In this document: one piece after another, positions 16,227 through 25,844 of the stretch
Position numbering within the stretch: position 1 is the first letter of the stretch
Layout of the letters: each line of letters opens with the position of its first letter
Assembly: GCF_002222655.1 (NCBI RefSeq)
Contig: NZ_CP022423.1
Coordinates: 1-64,000, forward strand
Length of the DNA: 64,000 bases
Source of the DNA: Vitreoscilla filiformis
GTDB taxonomy: Bacteria; Pseudomonadota; Gammaproteobacteria; Burkholderiales; Burkholderiaceae_C
Direction of reading: 5' to 3'
Program-made: the position numbers and the translations under genes
Notes under the pieces: model-generated
Seen by the model: the letters and a program-made list of their open reading frames with translations, nothing else
The model's database searches: none
Told to the model about the DNA's origin: nothing

Positions 16227-18149
16227 TCATGACGACTTGCGCACCCGCAAGTACCACTCGCACAGCAGGCGCACTTGTTTGGGCGTGTAGCCCTTTTGCA
16301 CCATGCGCTGCACGAAGTCCTCGTGCTTCTTGGCCTCGTCGGCGCTGGCCTTGGCGTTGAAGCTGATGACGGGCAACAGCTCCTCGGTGTTGGAGAACAT
16401 CTTTTTCTCGATCACCGCCCGCAGCTTTTCGTAGCTCGTCCACACCGGGTTGCGGCCTTGGTTGTAGGCGCGAGCCCGCAGCACGAAGTTGACGATCTCG
16501 TTGCGGAAGTCCTTCGGGTTGGCGATGCCAGCAGGCTTCTCGATCTTCTCCAGCTCGGCGTTGAGGCTGGCGCGGTCGAACACTTCGCCCGTGTCGGTGT
16601 CGCGGTACTCCTGGTCTTGAATCCAGTAATCCGCGTAGGTGACGTAGCGATCAAAGATGTTCTGCCCGTACTCGGAATAACTCTCCAAGTACGCCGTCTG
16701 GATTTCCTTGCCGATGAACTCGGCGTAACGCGGCGCCAGTTGTTCCTTGATGAAAGCGGTGTACTTCTGTTCCAACTCGGCCGGGAACTGCTCGCGCTCG
16801 ATTTGCTGCTCCAGCACATACATCAGATGCACCGGGTTGGCGGCCACCTCTTGGCTGTCGAAGTTGAAGACCTTGGAAATGATCTTGTAGGCAAAGCGCG
16901 TCGAAATGCCGCTCATGCCTTCATCGACGCCGGCGTAATCGCGGTACTCCTGATAACTCTTGGCACGCGGGTCGGTGTCTTTGAGGCTTTGGCCGTCGTA
17001 GACCATCATCTTGCTGAACAAGCTGGAGTTTTCCGGCTCCTTCAAGCGCGTGAGGATGGCGAACTGGCTCATCATCTTCAGCGTGCCCGGCGCGCAGGTG
17101 GCGTGCGCCAGCGAGCTGCCTTTGAGCAGCTTCTCGTAGATCTTCACTTCCTCGCTCACGCGCAGGCAGTACGGCACCTTGACGATGTAAATGCGGTCGA
17201 GAAACGCCTCGTTGTTCTTGTTGTTGCGGAAGGTCTTCCATTCGCTCTCGTTCGAGTGCGCCAGCACGATGCCATCGAACGGAATCGCGCCGAAGCCTTC
17301 CGTGCCTTTGAAGTTGCCTTCCTGGGTCGCCGTCAGCAGTGGATGCAACACCTTGATCGGCGCCTTGAACATCTCCACAAACTCCAACAGCCCTTGGTTG
17401 GCCAGGCACAGACCGCCGCTGTAGCTGTAGGCGTCCGGGTCATCCTGGGCGTAGGTTTCGAGCTTGCGAATGTCCACCTTGCCGACCAGCGAGCTGATGT
17501 CCTGGTTGTTCTCGTCGCCCGGCTCGGTTTTGGCGATGCCCACTTGCTTGAGGATGCTGGGGTAACGCTTCACCACCTTGAAGCGCCGGATGTCCCCGCC
17601 GTACTCCTCCAGCCGCTTCACCGCCCACGGGCTCATGATGCGATTCAGATACCGGCGTGGAATGCCGAAGTGTTCTTCCAGCAGCGCGCCGTCTTCCACC
17701 GGGTCAAACAACCCCAGCGGGCTTTCGTTCACCGGTGAACCCTTGATGGCGTAGAACGGCACCTCTTGCATCAACGCCTTGAGCCGCTCGGCGATGCTGG
17801 ACTTGCCCCCGCCCACCGGCCCCAGCAAGTAGAGGATTTGCTTCTTTTCTTCCAGCCCTTGCGCGGCATGGCGGAAGTAACTCACCACCTGTTCGATGGC
17901 GTCTTCCATGCCGTAGAACTCGGCAAACGCTGGGTAGATCTTGATGACCTTGTTGGCGAAGATGCGCGACAGGCGCGGATCGTTGCGCGTATCCACCAAC
18001 TGCGGCTCGCCAATGGCTTTGAGCATGCGCTCGGCAGCGCTGGCGTAGGCCAAGGGGTTGCGCTTGCATTCCTGGAGGTAGTCCTCCAGCGACAGTTCTT
18101 CTTCCCGAGTGCGTTCGTAACGGGCGGCGAAGCTTGCAATCACGTCCAT
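16227..18149 (-). CDS. prkA: PrkA-type serine protein kinase (YeaG)
   Basis: 640 aa from ATG 18149, chosen because GGAGGT stands just upstream; longer frames lack such a site. The N-terminal AAA+ domain has a Walker A-like 'GPVGGGKSS' and the segment 'HSNESEWKTFRNNKNNEAFLDRI'; a PrkA C-terminal kinase-like domain follows. The YeaG/PrkA family phosphorylates or proteolyses protein targets in sustained starvation; both activities have been reported in different species. It heads the prkA-yeaH-spoVR operon. An inverted repeat lies 60-97 bases upstream. Confidence 0.93.
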   Translation of the reverse strand: MDVIASFAARYERTREEELSLEDYLQECKRNPLAYASAAERMLKAIGEPQLVDTRNDPRLSRIFANKVIKIYPAFAEFYGMEDAIEQVVSYFRHAAQGLEEKKQILYLLGPVGGGKSSIAERLKALMQEVPFYAIKGSPVNESPLGLFDPVEDGALLEEHFGIPRRYLNRIMSPWAVKRLEEYGGDIRRFKVVKRYPSILKQVGIAKTEPGDENNQDISSLVGKVDIRKLETYAQDDPDAYSYSGGLCLANQGLLEFVEMFKAPIKVLHPLLTATQEGNFKGTEGFGAIPFDGIVLAHSNESEWKTFRNNKNNEAFLDRIYIVKVPYCLRVSEEVKIYEKLLKGSSLAHATCAPGTLKMMSQFAILTRLKEPENSSLFSKMMVYDGQSLKDTDPRAKSYQEYRDYAGVDEGMSGISTRFAYKIISKVFNFDSQEVAANPVHLMYVLEQQIEREQFPAELEQKYTAFIKEQLAPRYAEFIGKEIQTAYLESYSEYGQNIFDRYVTYADYWIQDQEYRDTDTGEVFDRASLNAELEKIEKPAGIANPKDFRNEIVNFVLRARAYNQGRNPVWTSYEKLRAVIEKKMFSNTEELLPVISFNAKASADEAKKHEDFVQRMVQKGYTPKQVRLLCEWYLRVRKSS

Positions 18150-18208
18150 GTTGACCTCCGTAGGGATGAGGCCGCAGGCACGAGGCCAGCCGGCCATCAG
18201 GAAAGTTT

Positions 18209-18246
18209 TGATGGCGCCCCGACTTGACGGGGCCCGGGCGCCATCA
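18209..18246. repeat. Inverted repeat in the prkA leader/lipoprotein intergenic region
   Basis: TGATGGCGCCC (18209-18219) pairs perfectly with GGGCGCCATCA (18236-18246); CCCC/GGGG can pair inside. It lies upstream of prkA with no T-run on either side, so it is not a classic terminator and may be an operator or leader structure. The rest of the 343-base gap (18150-18492) holds no gene or RNA I can recognise; promoters for prkA and the lipoprotein gene must lie here. Confidence 0.5.
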
Positions 18247-18492
18247 GAGCGTTCCGGTCAATGCATGGGTGAAAGAGGGGTGGATGGGCAGGCTCTCGCG
18301 AAAACCATGCCCGACATATTTGCAGGCTAGCAGCCCAGCGCTGGTGCAGCACTGAGGGAATGCGATGTCAGCAATGTCCATAAGGATGTTCCCCATGGGC
18401 CAGAGCCTGCACCAGGCTGGTGCCATCATGGGGGTTTGGGCCCACATTGACCCGGCTAGACTTTGGCCATCCCCTTGAGATGGAGGTTTGCC

Positions 18493-18837
18493 ATGCCCTT
18501 TTACCGCGTTCTGACCCCGGCGCTCGTCGGGGGCGTGAGCCTCTGGCTGTTGGCAGCGTGCAGCCACGACGCCCCGACCCGCCAACTGACCCCGACAGCC
18601 GTCCCGATTGCGCAGCCTGGCCCCACCACGTCAGCCACGACCCCCACGGCCTTGCGCTACCGTTTTGAGGCCGAGCGCACTGCCATGGCCGCCCAATGCC
18701 AAGGCCCGAACCATTCACGCCCGGTGGTCACGTTGACCCATCGCCACGGCATGATGGAGTGGTACGAAACCGTGTGCGATGGTGGCCGCATCTTGCGCCT
18801 GCGCTGCGATATCGGAGCGTGTAAGGCCCTGCCCTGA
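18493..18837 (+). CDS. Small predicted lipoprotein of unknown function (114 aa)
   Basis: ATG 18493 follows GGAGG. Residues 1-22 are a signal peptide with lipobox LLAAC, so Cys23 would be lipidated. A Pro/Thr-rich spacer of ~30 residues follows, then a compact C-terminal part with two Cys pairs (AAQCQ, VCDG, LRCDIGACK) that could form disulfides in the periplasm. I do not recognise the family. The gene stands alone on the + strand and converges with parB, ending six bases from the parB stop. Confidence 0.7.
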   Translation: MPFYRVLTPALVGGVSLWLLAACSHDAPTRQLTPTAVPIAQPGPTTSATTPTALRYRFEAERTAMAAQCQGPNHSRPVVTLTHRHGMMEWYETVCDGGRILRLRCDIGACKALP

Positions 18838-18842
18838 GCGGC

Positions 18843-19742
18843 TCAGCGCTCGGTCACGCCCAACCGGTCGAGCAGGTGGTCAAGCTCATCGAGCGAGCCA
18901 AAGCGGATTTGGATTTCACCCTTGCCCTGGCGCAGCACCTTGATGTGAACCGACGCGGTGAGCCGGTCACTGAGCTGCTCCTCCAGACGCGCCACATCCC
19001 GGTCTGATGGTGCGGCAGCAGCCCGCCCGGCGGCGGGTGTGGCGGCACCGCGTGGTGCCTCGGTGGGCAGCAAACGGCCCACCAGCTTTTCCGTCTCGCG
19101 CACCGACAACTGCCGGCTGACGATCTCATGCCCTGTCTGGATTTGCTGCGCCGCTGGCAGCGGCAGCAGCGCCCGGGCATGGCCCATGTCCAGATCCCCG
19201 GCCATCAGCAGTTTTTGCACCGGCTCGGCCAGGTGCAGCAGCCGCAGCAGGTTGCTGGCCGCGCTGCGTGAGCGCCCCACGGACTGCGCCGCTTGCTCGT
19301 GCGTCAAGCCAAACTCATCGACCAACCGCTTGAGACCTTGCGCTTCTTCCAGCGGGTTCAGGTCTTCGCGCTGGATGTTTTCGATCAGCGCCATCACCGC
19401 CGCCGCTTCGTCCGGCACCGACTTGACCAGCACCGGCACCTCGTCCAGCCCGGCCAACTTGGCGGCCCGGAAGCGCCGCTCCCCGGCGATGATTTCGTAG
19501 CCGCCTTGACTCACCGGCCTCACCAAAATCGGCTGCATCACGCCTTGGTTCTGGATGCTTTGGGCCAGCTCGTAGAGTGAGCCCTCGTCCATGCGCGTGC
19601 GTGGCTGATACTTGCCGGGCTGAAGTTGGTCGAGCTTGAGCACGCTGGGCTGGCGCGGAGCGATGGCGGTGGCTTCGTCGACCTTGGGGCCGAGCAAGGC
19701 TTCCAGGCCCATGCCCAAACCGCGCGTTTTTTTGATTGCCAT
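18843..19742 (-). CDS. parB: Chromosome partitioning protein ParB
   Basis: 299 aa, starting MAIKKTRGLGMGLEALLG, the usual ParB N-terminus. The central N-domain has 'LDQLQPGKYQPRTRM' and 'EIIAGERRFRAAKLAGL' (the CTP-binding GERR box). A helix-turn-helix region then runs through 'LTHEQAAQSVGRSRSAASNLLRLL', and a C-terminal dimerisation domain closes the protein. ParB loads at parS sites and spreads as a CTP-dependent clamp. A parS candidate lies at 24012-24027 inside mnmG. parA is close but separated from parB by a hydrolase gene and the opposite-strand argC, so the usual parAB pairing is interrupted. Confidence 0.95.
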   Translation of the reverse strand: MAIKKTRGLGMGLEALLGPKVDEATAIAPRQPSVLKLDQLQPGKYQPRTRMDEGSLYELAQSIQNQGVMQPILVRPVSQGGYEIIAGERRFRAAKLAGLDEVPVLVKSVPDEAAAVMALIENIQREDLNPLEEAQGLKRLVDEFGLTHEQAAQSVGRSRSAASNLLRLLHLAEPVQKLLMAGDLDMGHARALLPLPAAQQIQTGHEIVSRQLSVRETEKLVGRLLPTEAPRGAATPAAGRAAAAPSDRDVARLEEQLSDRLTASVHIKVLRQGKGEIQIRFGSLDELDHLLDRLGVTER

Positions 19743-19770
19743 GGCGTTGTCCTTCGGGTGTCTGGTCGGA

Positions 19771-20361
19771 TCAGGCCTCGTCGTCGTCCAGCACGGGGGC
19801 GATGAGGCGGGTCAACAAGGCGCGGCCTTCCGGCCAGTCTCCCAACCCCGATTCATGGTTGAGGTGCCCTAACGGCCCGGCTTCCAAACACACCGCGCCC
19901 CAGTCTGCCACCATGGCCGCCGCCCGTTCGGGCGTGCAATAGGGATCGTCCGAACTCGTCACCGCCACCGTCGGGAACGGCAGCGCCTGGCGCACGATGG
20001 GCCGCCAGCCGAACAACTGCGGCGGTGCGGCCTCAGCCTCGACATCCGGCGGCGCCACCAGCAGCGCCGCCAACACACGCGCCGTGTGGCGCGAGTGCGC
20101 CGCCCACGCGGCCACCAACTGGCAGCCCAGGCTGTGCGCCACCAGCACCACGGGGCGACGGTCTTGCAGGATGACCTCGTCCAGACGCGCCATCCAATCG
20201 CCTCGGCGTGGCCACAGCCAGTCGTCTTGCGTCACCCGTTCGTCGCCGTGCAGCGCTTCCCAACGGCTTTGCCAATGGTCGGGGCCGGAGTTCTGCCAGC
20301 CGGGCAGCAGCAGGATGCGGGGCCCGGTCACCGGGGCGAAGGTGGGGGATTTCGAGGTCAT
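19771..20361 (-). CDS. RBBP9/YdeN-type alpha/beta hydrolase
   Basis: 196 aa from ATG 20361. '[20 protein letters not shown]' at the start, the nucleophile motif AHSLGC and the late '[15 protein letters not shown]' fit the RBBP9/YdeN hydrolase family, with catalytic Ser and His visible. The substrate is unknown; family members are serine hydrolases of small esters. It lies 28 bases upstream of parB on the same strand, so it is probably co-transcribed with it, and is divergent from argC. Confidence 0.8.
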   Translation of the reverse strand: MTSKSPTFAPVTGPRILLLPGWQNSGPDHWQSRWEALHGDERVTQDDWLWPRRGDWMARLDEVILQDRRPVVLVAHSLGCQLVAAWAAHSRHTARVLAALLVAPPDVEAEAAPPQLFGWRPIVRQALPFPTVAVTSSDDPYCTPERAAAMVADWGAVCLEAGPLGHLNHESGLGDWPEGRALLTRLIAPVLDDDEA

Positions 20362-20440
20362 CGGGCGGTCTCGGGCTTGGCTTATGCTGTGCGGTTTCCC
20401 CGATTCTGGCGCAAGCCCTTTTCCTGCGAGGACTCCTCCC

Positions 20441-21382
20441 ATGACGTTCAAAGTGTTTGTCGATGGCCAAGAAGGCACCACCGGCTTGCGCATCCACGAA
20501 TACCTGGCCCAGCGCGCCGACATCGAAGTGTTGAAAATCGACGCCGACAAGCGCAAGGATCGTGACGAACGCGCCCGCCTGTTGAACGCCGCCGACGTGG
20601 CCTTCCTGTGCCTGCCGGACGACGCCTCACGCGAAGCCGCCACACTCGTCACCAACCCCAACACCTGCCTGATCGACGCCAGCACCGCGCACCGCACCGC
20701 GCCGGGTTGGACGTTTGGTTTGCCCGAACTGGCCACCGGCCAGCGCGATGCCATCCGCAGCGCCAAGCGCATTGCCAACCCCGGTTGCCACGCCAGCGCT
20801 TTCATCCTGGCGGTGCGCCCGCTGGTGCAGGCCGGCTTGCTGGCCGCCGATGCACCGGTGAGCGCCACCTCCATCACCGGCTACTCGGGCGGCGGCAAAA
20901 AGATGATCGAGCAGTACCAAGCCGGCGGCAACCCGCTGCTGGACGCACCGCGCCCCTACGCCCTGGGCCTGGCCCACAAACACCTGCCGGAAATGATGGC
21001 CCACACCGGCCTGACGAACGCGCCGGTGTTCATGCCCATCGTCGCCAGTTTCTACAAGGGGTTGACGGTGAGCGTGCCGCTGCAACTGTCATCGCTGCGC
21101 GCCGGCACCACAGGCGCCACGCTGCACGCGGCGCTGGCGGATTACTACGCAGGGGAACGTTTCATCCGCGTCATGCCGCTGTCCGATCCGGAGACGCTGG
21201 CCGACGGTTTCTTCGACGTGCAAGCCTGCAACGACACCAACCGCGTCGATCTGTTCGTGTTTGCCAACGCCACGCAAGCCATCGTCATGGCCCGCCTGGA
21301 CAACCTGGGCAAGGGCGCCAGCGGTGCTGCGGTGCAAGCCATGAACGTCCACCTGGGCGTGGACGAAGCCCTGGGCCTCTGA
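20441..21382 (+). CDS. argC: N-acetyl-gamma-glutamyl-phosphate reductase, short type
   Basis: 313 aa from ATG 20441. The N-terminal NADP-binding start '[14 protein letters not shown]' and the catalytic cysteine in NPGC (Cys116) identify ArgC. The length matches the shorter type-2 enzymes common in proteobacteria rather than the ~345-aa form. It makes N-acetylglutamate semialdehyde in arginine synthesis. The gene is inserted between parA and the hydrolase/parB pair on the opposite strand, an unusual break in the partition locus. Confidence 0.92.
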   Translation: MTFKVFVDGQEGTTGLRIHEYLAQRADIEVLKIDADKRKDRDERARLLNAADVAFLCLPDDASREAATLVTNPNTCLIDASTAHRTAPGWTFGLPELATGQRDAIRSAKRIANPGCHASAFILAVRPLVQAGLLAADAPVSATSITGYSGGGKKMIEQYQAGGNPLLDAPRPYALGLAHKHLPEMMAHTGLTNAPVFMPIVASFYKGLTVSVPLQLSSLRAGTTGATLHAALADYYAGERFIRVMPLSDPETLADGFFDVQACNDTNRVDLFVFANATQAIVMARLDNLGKGASGAAVQAMNVHLGVDEALGL

Positions 21383-21406
21383 CGCGCCCCGTGGCCGCAG
21401 CGCCGC

Positions 21407-22183
21407 TCAGGCGCTGTGGATGCCCACCCGCCCGGCCACTTCCCGGGCGAACTCGACAAAGGCCAGCGCGCCTTTGGACGACGGATCGAACACCACGCCC
21501 GGCAAGCCATAGCTGGGCGCTTCGGCCAGCCGCACGTTGCGCGGGATGACGGTGTTGAACACCTTGTCCCCGAAATGCATCTTGAGCTGCTCGCTCACCT
21601 GGGATTGCAGCGTGATGCGCGCATCGAACATCACCCGCAGCAAGCCGATGAGCTGCAAACCGGGGTTCAAATTCGCGTGAACCTGTTTGATGGTGTTGAC
21701 CAGATCGGTCAGCCCTTCGAGCGCGAAATACTCACACTGCATCGGCACGATGACGCCGTGGGCACAGCACAAGCCGTTGAGCGTCAACAAACTGAGCGCG
21801 GGCGGGCAGTCCACCAACACAAAGTCGTAATCGGCGGTGACCTGGGCCAGCGCCAAGCCCAAACGCTCGTTGCGCTGCGGCAGGTTCACCAGTTCGATCT
21901 CGGCCCCGGCCAGTTCCCGGTTGGCGCCCAACACGTCGTAGCCGGCGCGTTCGGCCCGCACCCGTGCGGACGCGATGCCCGTGGCCTCCAACAGCACGTC
22001 GTAGACGCTGGTGCCGAGGTTGCGCTTATCGACCCCCGACCCCATGGTGGCATTGCCTTGCGGGTCCAAATCCACCAACAGCACGCGCTGGCCGATTTTG
22101 GCCAGGCCGGCGGCCAGGTTGACAGAGGTGGTCGTCTTGCCGACGCCGCCTTTTTGGTTGGCGATGCAAAAAATACGGGACAT
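21407..22183 (-). CDS. parA: Chromosome partitioning ATPase ParA (Soj)
   Basis: 258 aa from ATG 22183 (MSRIFCIANQ). It has the deviant Walker A KGGVGKTT with its signature lysine, 'LLVDLDPQGNAT' as the A' motif and 'FVLVDCPPALSLLT' as Walker B. Without a DNA-binding N-terminal extension this is the chromosomal Soj type. With ParB and parS it segregates the origin region. It lies 127 bases downstream of the lysE gene on the same strand. Confidence 0.95.
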   Translation of the reverse strand: MSRIFCIANQKGGVGKTTTSVNLAAGLAKIGQRVLLVDLDPQGNATMGSGVDKRNLGTSVYDVLLEATGIASARVRAERAGYDVLGANRELAGAEIELVNLPQRNERLGLALAQVTADYDFVLVDCPPALSLLTLNGLCCAHGVIVPMQCEYFALEGLTDLVNTIKQVHANLNPGLQLIGLLRVMFDARITLQSQVSEQLKMHFGDKVFNTVIPRNVRLAEAPSYGLPGVVFDPSSKGALAFVEFAREVAGRVGIHSA

Positions 22184-22310
22184 GGCGAAGGTGGGCAATG
22201 CAGCGATCGGTCACACAGAAAGCAGACCGGCCCGAGCAATCACGCCAGATGACTGCCCAGGCCGGGCGGCGATTGTCGCCGTTGTCAGCGCGGCTGTGGG
22301 GGCTTGGGGG

Positions 22311-22955
22311 TCAATCTCGCAGCAGCCGCCAGCCAAAGCCGAGCAAGCACACGCCCGCGCCACGCTCCAGCCAGCGCCCCACGCCGCGATGTTGGCGCAA
22401 CCGGGTGGTGAGCGCCTGCGCACCGAAAATCAGCACCACACAGTACAGCGCAGTGATGACGGCAATGGTGGCGGCCATCAAGCCATAGGTCAGCAAGCCC
22501 GGCGGGTGGCTGGGGTGGATGAACAGCGGAAAAAAGGCCATGTAAAACATGATGGCCTTGGGGTTCAGCAGGGTGATGAGCAGCCCTTGGCGTGCATAGT
22601 GGTGCGGCTGGATGCGGATCGGCGGCCCGGCGCCGTCCTGGGCGCGCAGCAGCTTCAGGCCAATCCAGCCAAGGTACACCGCCCCGCCCCAGCGCACGAC
22701 CTCAAACACCCCCGGATGTGCCGCCAACAACGCCGCCACGCCCGCCACCGCCAGCCACAACAACACCTGATCACCCAGGATGATGCCGGCTGAAGCAGCA
22801 GCCGCCGCACGCGGCCCGCCCTGCGCCGTCGAGGTGATGACGGTGAAGGTGCCCGGCCCCGGAATCATCAAGAACACCAGCACGGCGGCGCAAAACGCCG
22901 CGTAATCGGTGATGCTGGCCAGGGCGTGGTGGAACACATTGAGCAGGTCGAGCAT
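22311..22955 (-). CDS. LysE/RhtB family amino-acid exporter
   Basis: 214 aa, about six membrane helices. 'FLMIPGPGTFTVITSTAQGG' near the N-terminus and 'ITLLNPKAIMFYMAFFPLFI' are the family hallmarks. The substrate cannot be told from sequence; relatives export homoserine, threonine, lysine or arginine. It sits between rsmG and parA, a position also seen for lysE-type genes in Burkholderiales, and probably shares the mnmG-rsmG transcript since only 16 bases separate it from rsmG. Confidence 0.88.
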   Translation of the reverse strand: MLDLLNVFHHALASITDYAAFCAAVLVFLMIPGPGTFTVITSTAQGGPRAAAAASAGIILGDQVLLWLAVAGVAALLAAHPGVFEVVRWGGAVYLGWIGLKLLRAQDGAGPPIRIQPHHYARQGLLITLLNPKAIMFYMAFFPLFIHPSHPPGLLTYGLMAATIAVITALYCVVLIFGAQALTTRLRQHRGVGRWLERGAGVCLLGFGWRLLRD

Positions 22956-22971
22956 GGCGTGCCTTTCGGGT

Positions 22972-23649
22972 TCAAGTGGGTTGCATCCAGACCAGGCAGC
23001 GCTCCGCGTCCAGCCCCGGCACGCGCAGCGGCTGCACCTGGGTGATGGTCACGCTGGCCGGCAATTCGGCGCGCTCTTCGGGCGTGAGTTTGGCCTTCAT
23101 GCCCGCCCAGCGCCCGCCCGGCGCCAACGACTCGTGCGTGAGCGCCGTGAAATCCGCCAGCGAGGCAAACGCCCGCGAGGTGATGAGTTGGTACACCGGC
23201 TGGCGGATGGTTTCCACGCGCTGATGCACAGCCGTCAGATTCGGCAGCCCCAGCTCCAACCCGGCTTGACGGATGAAGGTGGCTTTTTTCGCCACCGTGT
23301 CCACGCAGGTGATCTGCCACGTCGGGTTGCACAACGCGAGCACCACGCCGGGCAGGCCCGCACCGCTGCCCACATCCAAAATGCGCAGCGGCGCCCCACC
23401 CTGCTCGGCTTGCGCGGCCACGTCGGCCAGCGCGGCGCGCAACGGTGGCACCACGGTCAAACAATCCAGCAGATGCTGGGTGAGCATCTCACGCGGGTCG
23501 CGCACCGCCGTCAGGTTGTAAACCTTGTTCCAGCGGGACACCAGGTCTTGGTAGGCCAACAACCCGTCCACCGTCGCAGCGGGCAAGGTCAGGCCGAGTT
23601 CGGCGATGCCGGACTCTAAGGCCGGGCGCAACGAGGCGGTTGTGTTCAT
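22972..23649 (-). CDS. rsmG: 16S rRNA (guanine527-N7)-methyltransferase RsmG
   Basis: 225 aa. The SAM-binding motif '[17 protein letters not shown]', preceded by '[24 protein letters not shown]', identifies RsmG (GidB). It methylates N7 of G527 in 16S rRNA; loss gives low-level streptomycin resistance. The start overlaps the mnmG stop by four bases, the conserved gidA-gidB order. Confidence 0.95.
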   Translation of the reverse strand: MNTTASLRPALESGIAELGLTLPAATVDGLLAYQDLVSRWNKVYNLTAVRDPREMLTQHLLDCLTVVPPLRAALADVAAQAEQGGAPLRILDVGSGAGLPGVVLALCNPTWQITCVDTVAKKATFIRQAGLELGLPNLTAVHQRVETIRQPVYQLITSRAFASLADFTALTHESLAPGGRWAGMKAKLTPEERAELPASVTITQVQPLRVPGLDAERCLVWMQPT

Positions 23650-25688
23650 GCGGCGGTTCCTTCGCGTTCGTCGTTGCTGGCGTCGTGGCCGGGGTTGTCT
23701 CCGCCAAAGCCTTTGAAGCGCTTTTTCTTCAGATGCACCAACAGCAGCGAAATCGCTGCCGGCGTCACGCCCGAAATGCGCGCCGCTTGGCCCAGCGTCT
23801 CCGGTCGATGGCGGCTCAACTTTTGCCGCACTTCAAAACTCAGCGCGGTAACTTGGCCGTAATCCAACTCTGCCGGCAGTTTCAAGTGATCCAACGCCTG
23901 GGCGCGGTTCACTTCTTCCACTTGTTTATCGATGTAGCCCGCGTATTTGATGGCAATTTCCACCTGTTCCAGCACCGCCGCCGCCAGCGATTCGCCCAAC
24001 TCGGCCACGCGGGTTCCACGTGAAACCCCCGCTTCGGGGCGAGCCAGGGCGGCCACTTCGGCCACGGTGTCGTAATGCACGCCCGGGCGGCGCAGCAAAT
24101 CAGCCAGGCTGTATTCGCGTTCGATGGCCTTGCCCAACAGCCGCTCAGCCTCTTGCGCCGGCAAGATGGCCGGATGCACCCACGTCGTTTTCAGGCGCTC
24201 GGTTTCTTGCGCCACGGCGTCGCGCTTGCGGTTGAAGGCATCCCAACGCGCATCGTCCACCAAGCCCAAGGTGCGGCCGAGTTCCGTGAGGCGGGCGTCG
24301 GCGTTGTCTTCGCGCAGTTGCAGGCGGAATTCGGCGCGGCTGGTGAACATGCGATACGGCTCGGTCACGCCCTTGGTGATGAGGTCGTCCACCAGCACGC
24401 CGAGGTAAGCCTGATCGCGGCGCAGCGTCAGCGGCTCACGGCCCTGGGCTTGCAAGGCGGCGTTGGCGCCAGCGTAGAGCCCCTGCGCCGCCGCCTCTTC
24501 GTAACCCGTGGTGCCGTTGATTTGGCCGGCGAAGAACAAGCCGCCGATCTGGCGTGTTTCGAACGTCGTTTTCAGCTCACGCGGGTCAAAGTAGTCGTAC
24601 TCAATGGCGTAGCCGGGGCGCAGGATGAAAGCGTTTTCCAGCCCCGGCATCGAGCGCACCGCCGCCAACTGGATGTCAAACGGCAGGCTGGTGGAAATGC
24701 CGTTCGGGTAAAACTCGTTCGTCGTCAGCCCTTCCGGTTCGAGGAAGATTTGGTGCGAATTTTTGTCGGCAAAGCGGTTGATCTTGTCTTCGATGCTGGG
24801 GCAGTAGCGTGGCCCCACGCCTTCGATGATGCCGGTGAACATGGGGCTGCGATCAAACCCGGAACGGATGATCTCGTGCGTGCGCTCGTTGGTGTGGGTG
24901 ATCCAACACGGCAACTGGCGCGGATGCATGCTGTGGCTGCCAAGAAAGCTGAACACCGGCACGTCGGGGCCACTTTCGGCGGAAGCGCCCCACTCGCCCA
25001 CGAACCCGACGCCATCGCCCGGCTGTTCGGTGAGCTGGCGGAAGTCGATGCTGCGGCCATCGATGCGCGGCGGCGTGCCGGTTTTGAGGCGCCCTTGCGG
25101 CAGCTTCAACTCTTTCAGGCGGGCGGACAGGCGCACGGCGGGCACATCCCCAGCGCGGCCACCGGGGTGGTTTTGCAGGCCGACGTGGATCTTGCCGTCG
25201 AGGAACGTGCCTGCCGTCAGCACCACGGTTTTGGCCTGAAAACGGATGCCGACCTGGGTGATGGCACCCACCACCCGCGCATCATCGCCATCGCCTTCCA
25301 CCATCAAATCTTCCACGGCTTGCTGGAAGATCCACAGGTTCGGCTGGTTTTCCAAGCGGCAGCGGATGGCGGCTTTGTAGAGGATGCGGTCGGCCTGCGC
25401 CCGCGTGGCCCGCACCGCCGGCCCTTTGCTGCCGTTCAAGATGCGGAACTGGATGCCGCCTTCGTCGGTCGCCAAGCCCATGGCGCCGCCCAGCGCATCG
25501 ACCTCCTTCACCAGATGGCCCTTGCCGATGCCGCCGATGGACGGGTTGCAGCTCATCTGCCCCAGGGTTTCGATGTTGTGGCTGAGCAGCAGCGTGGCGC
25601 AGCCCATGCGCGCAGCAGCCAGGGCGGCCTCGGTTCCGGCGTGGCCACCGCCGACCACGATGACGTCAAATGACTGGGGGTACAGCAT
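23646..25688 (-). CDS. mnmG: tRNA uridine-5-carboxymethylaminomethyl synthase subunit MnmG
   Basis: 680 aa from ATG 25688 ([20 protein letters not shown]). The N-terminal FAD dinucleotide motif GGGHAG, '[17 protein letters not shown]' and the C-terminal '[28 protein letters not shown]' identify MnmG (GidA). With MnmE it modifies U34 of several tRNAs. Slightly longer than the usual ~630-650 aa. The 156 bases upstream contain A-rich stretches and the promoter region shared with the divergent nuclease-like gene. A parS-like site lies within its coding sequence at residues 554-559. Confidence 0.96.
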   Translation of the reverse strand: MLYPQSFDVIVVGGGHAGTEAALAAARMGCATLLLSHNIETLGQMSCNPSIGGIGKGHLVKEVDALGGAMGLATDEGGIQFRILNGSKGPAVRATRAQADRILYKAAIRCRLENQPNLWIFQQAVEDLMVEGDGDDARVVGAITQVGIRFQAKTVVLTAGTFLDGKIHVGLQNHPGGRAGDVPAVRLSARLKELKLPQGRLKTGTPPRIDGRSIDFRQLTEQPGDGVGFVGEWGASAESGPDVPVFSFLGSHSMHPRQLPCWITHTNERTHEIIRSGFDRSPMFTGIIEGVGPRYCPSIEDKINRFADKNSHQIFLEPEGLTTNEFYPNGISTSLPFDIQLAAVRSMPGLENAFILRPGYAIEYDYFDPRELKTTFETRQIGGLFFAGQINGTTGYEEAAAQGLYAGANAALQAQGREPLTLRRDQAYLGVLVDDLITKGVTEPYRMFTSRAEFRLQLREDNADARLTELGRTLGLVDDARWDAFNRKRDAVAQETERLKTTWVHPAILPAQEAERLLGKAIEREYSLADLLRRPGVHYDTVAEVAALARPEAGVSRGTRVAELGESLAAAVLEQVEIAIKYAGYIDKQVEEVNRAQALDHLKLPAELDYGQVTALSFEVRQKLSRHRPETLGQAARISGVTPAAISLLLVHLKKKRFKGFGGDNPGHDASNDEREGTAA
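24012..24027. promoter_or_regulatory. parS: parS-like ParB binding site inside mnmG
   Basis: The 16-mer GGTTCCACGTGAAACC agrees with the bacterial parS consensus TGTTNCACGTGAAACA except at its two outermost bases; the inner 14 bases fit fully, including the central CACGTG. It lies about 1.8 kb from parA and 4.3 kb from parB, where primary parS sites are expected. No second site was noticed in the window. Confidence 0.75.
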
Positions 25689-25844
25689 GGAGAGCCGTCC
25701 TCGCAAAAAAGAAAAAAAGAGCGCAGGCGACACAGCCCGCCAACCCGCACGAACAGCTTTGCTGAAAAAGAAGGAGGGAATTGTAAAAAGCCCCCCCTGT
25801 TCCCGGCTGCCTAAAATCCGGCCCCTCCAATGAGGGGTTTTCTT

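Noticed and set aside
13270..16232. Long + strand frames opposite spoVR and yeaH
   Set aside because: They lie opposite conserved genes, show no domains, and have the composition expected from reverse reading of GC-rich codons.
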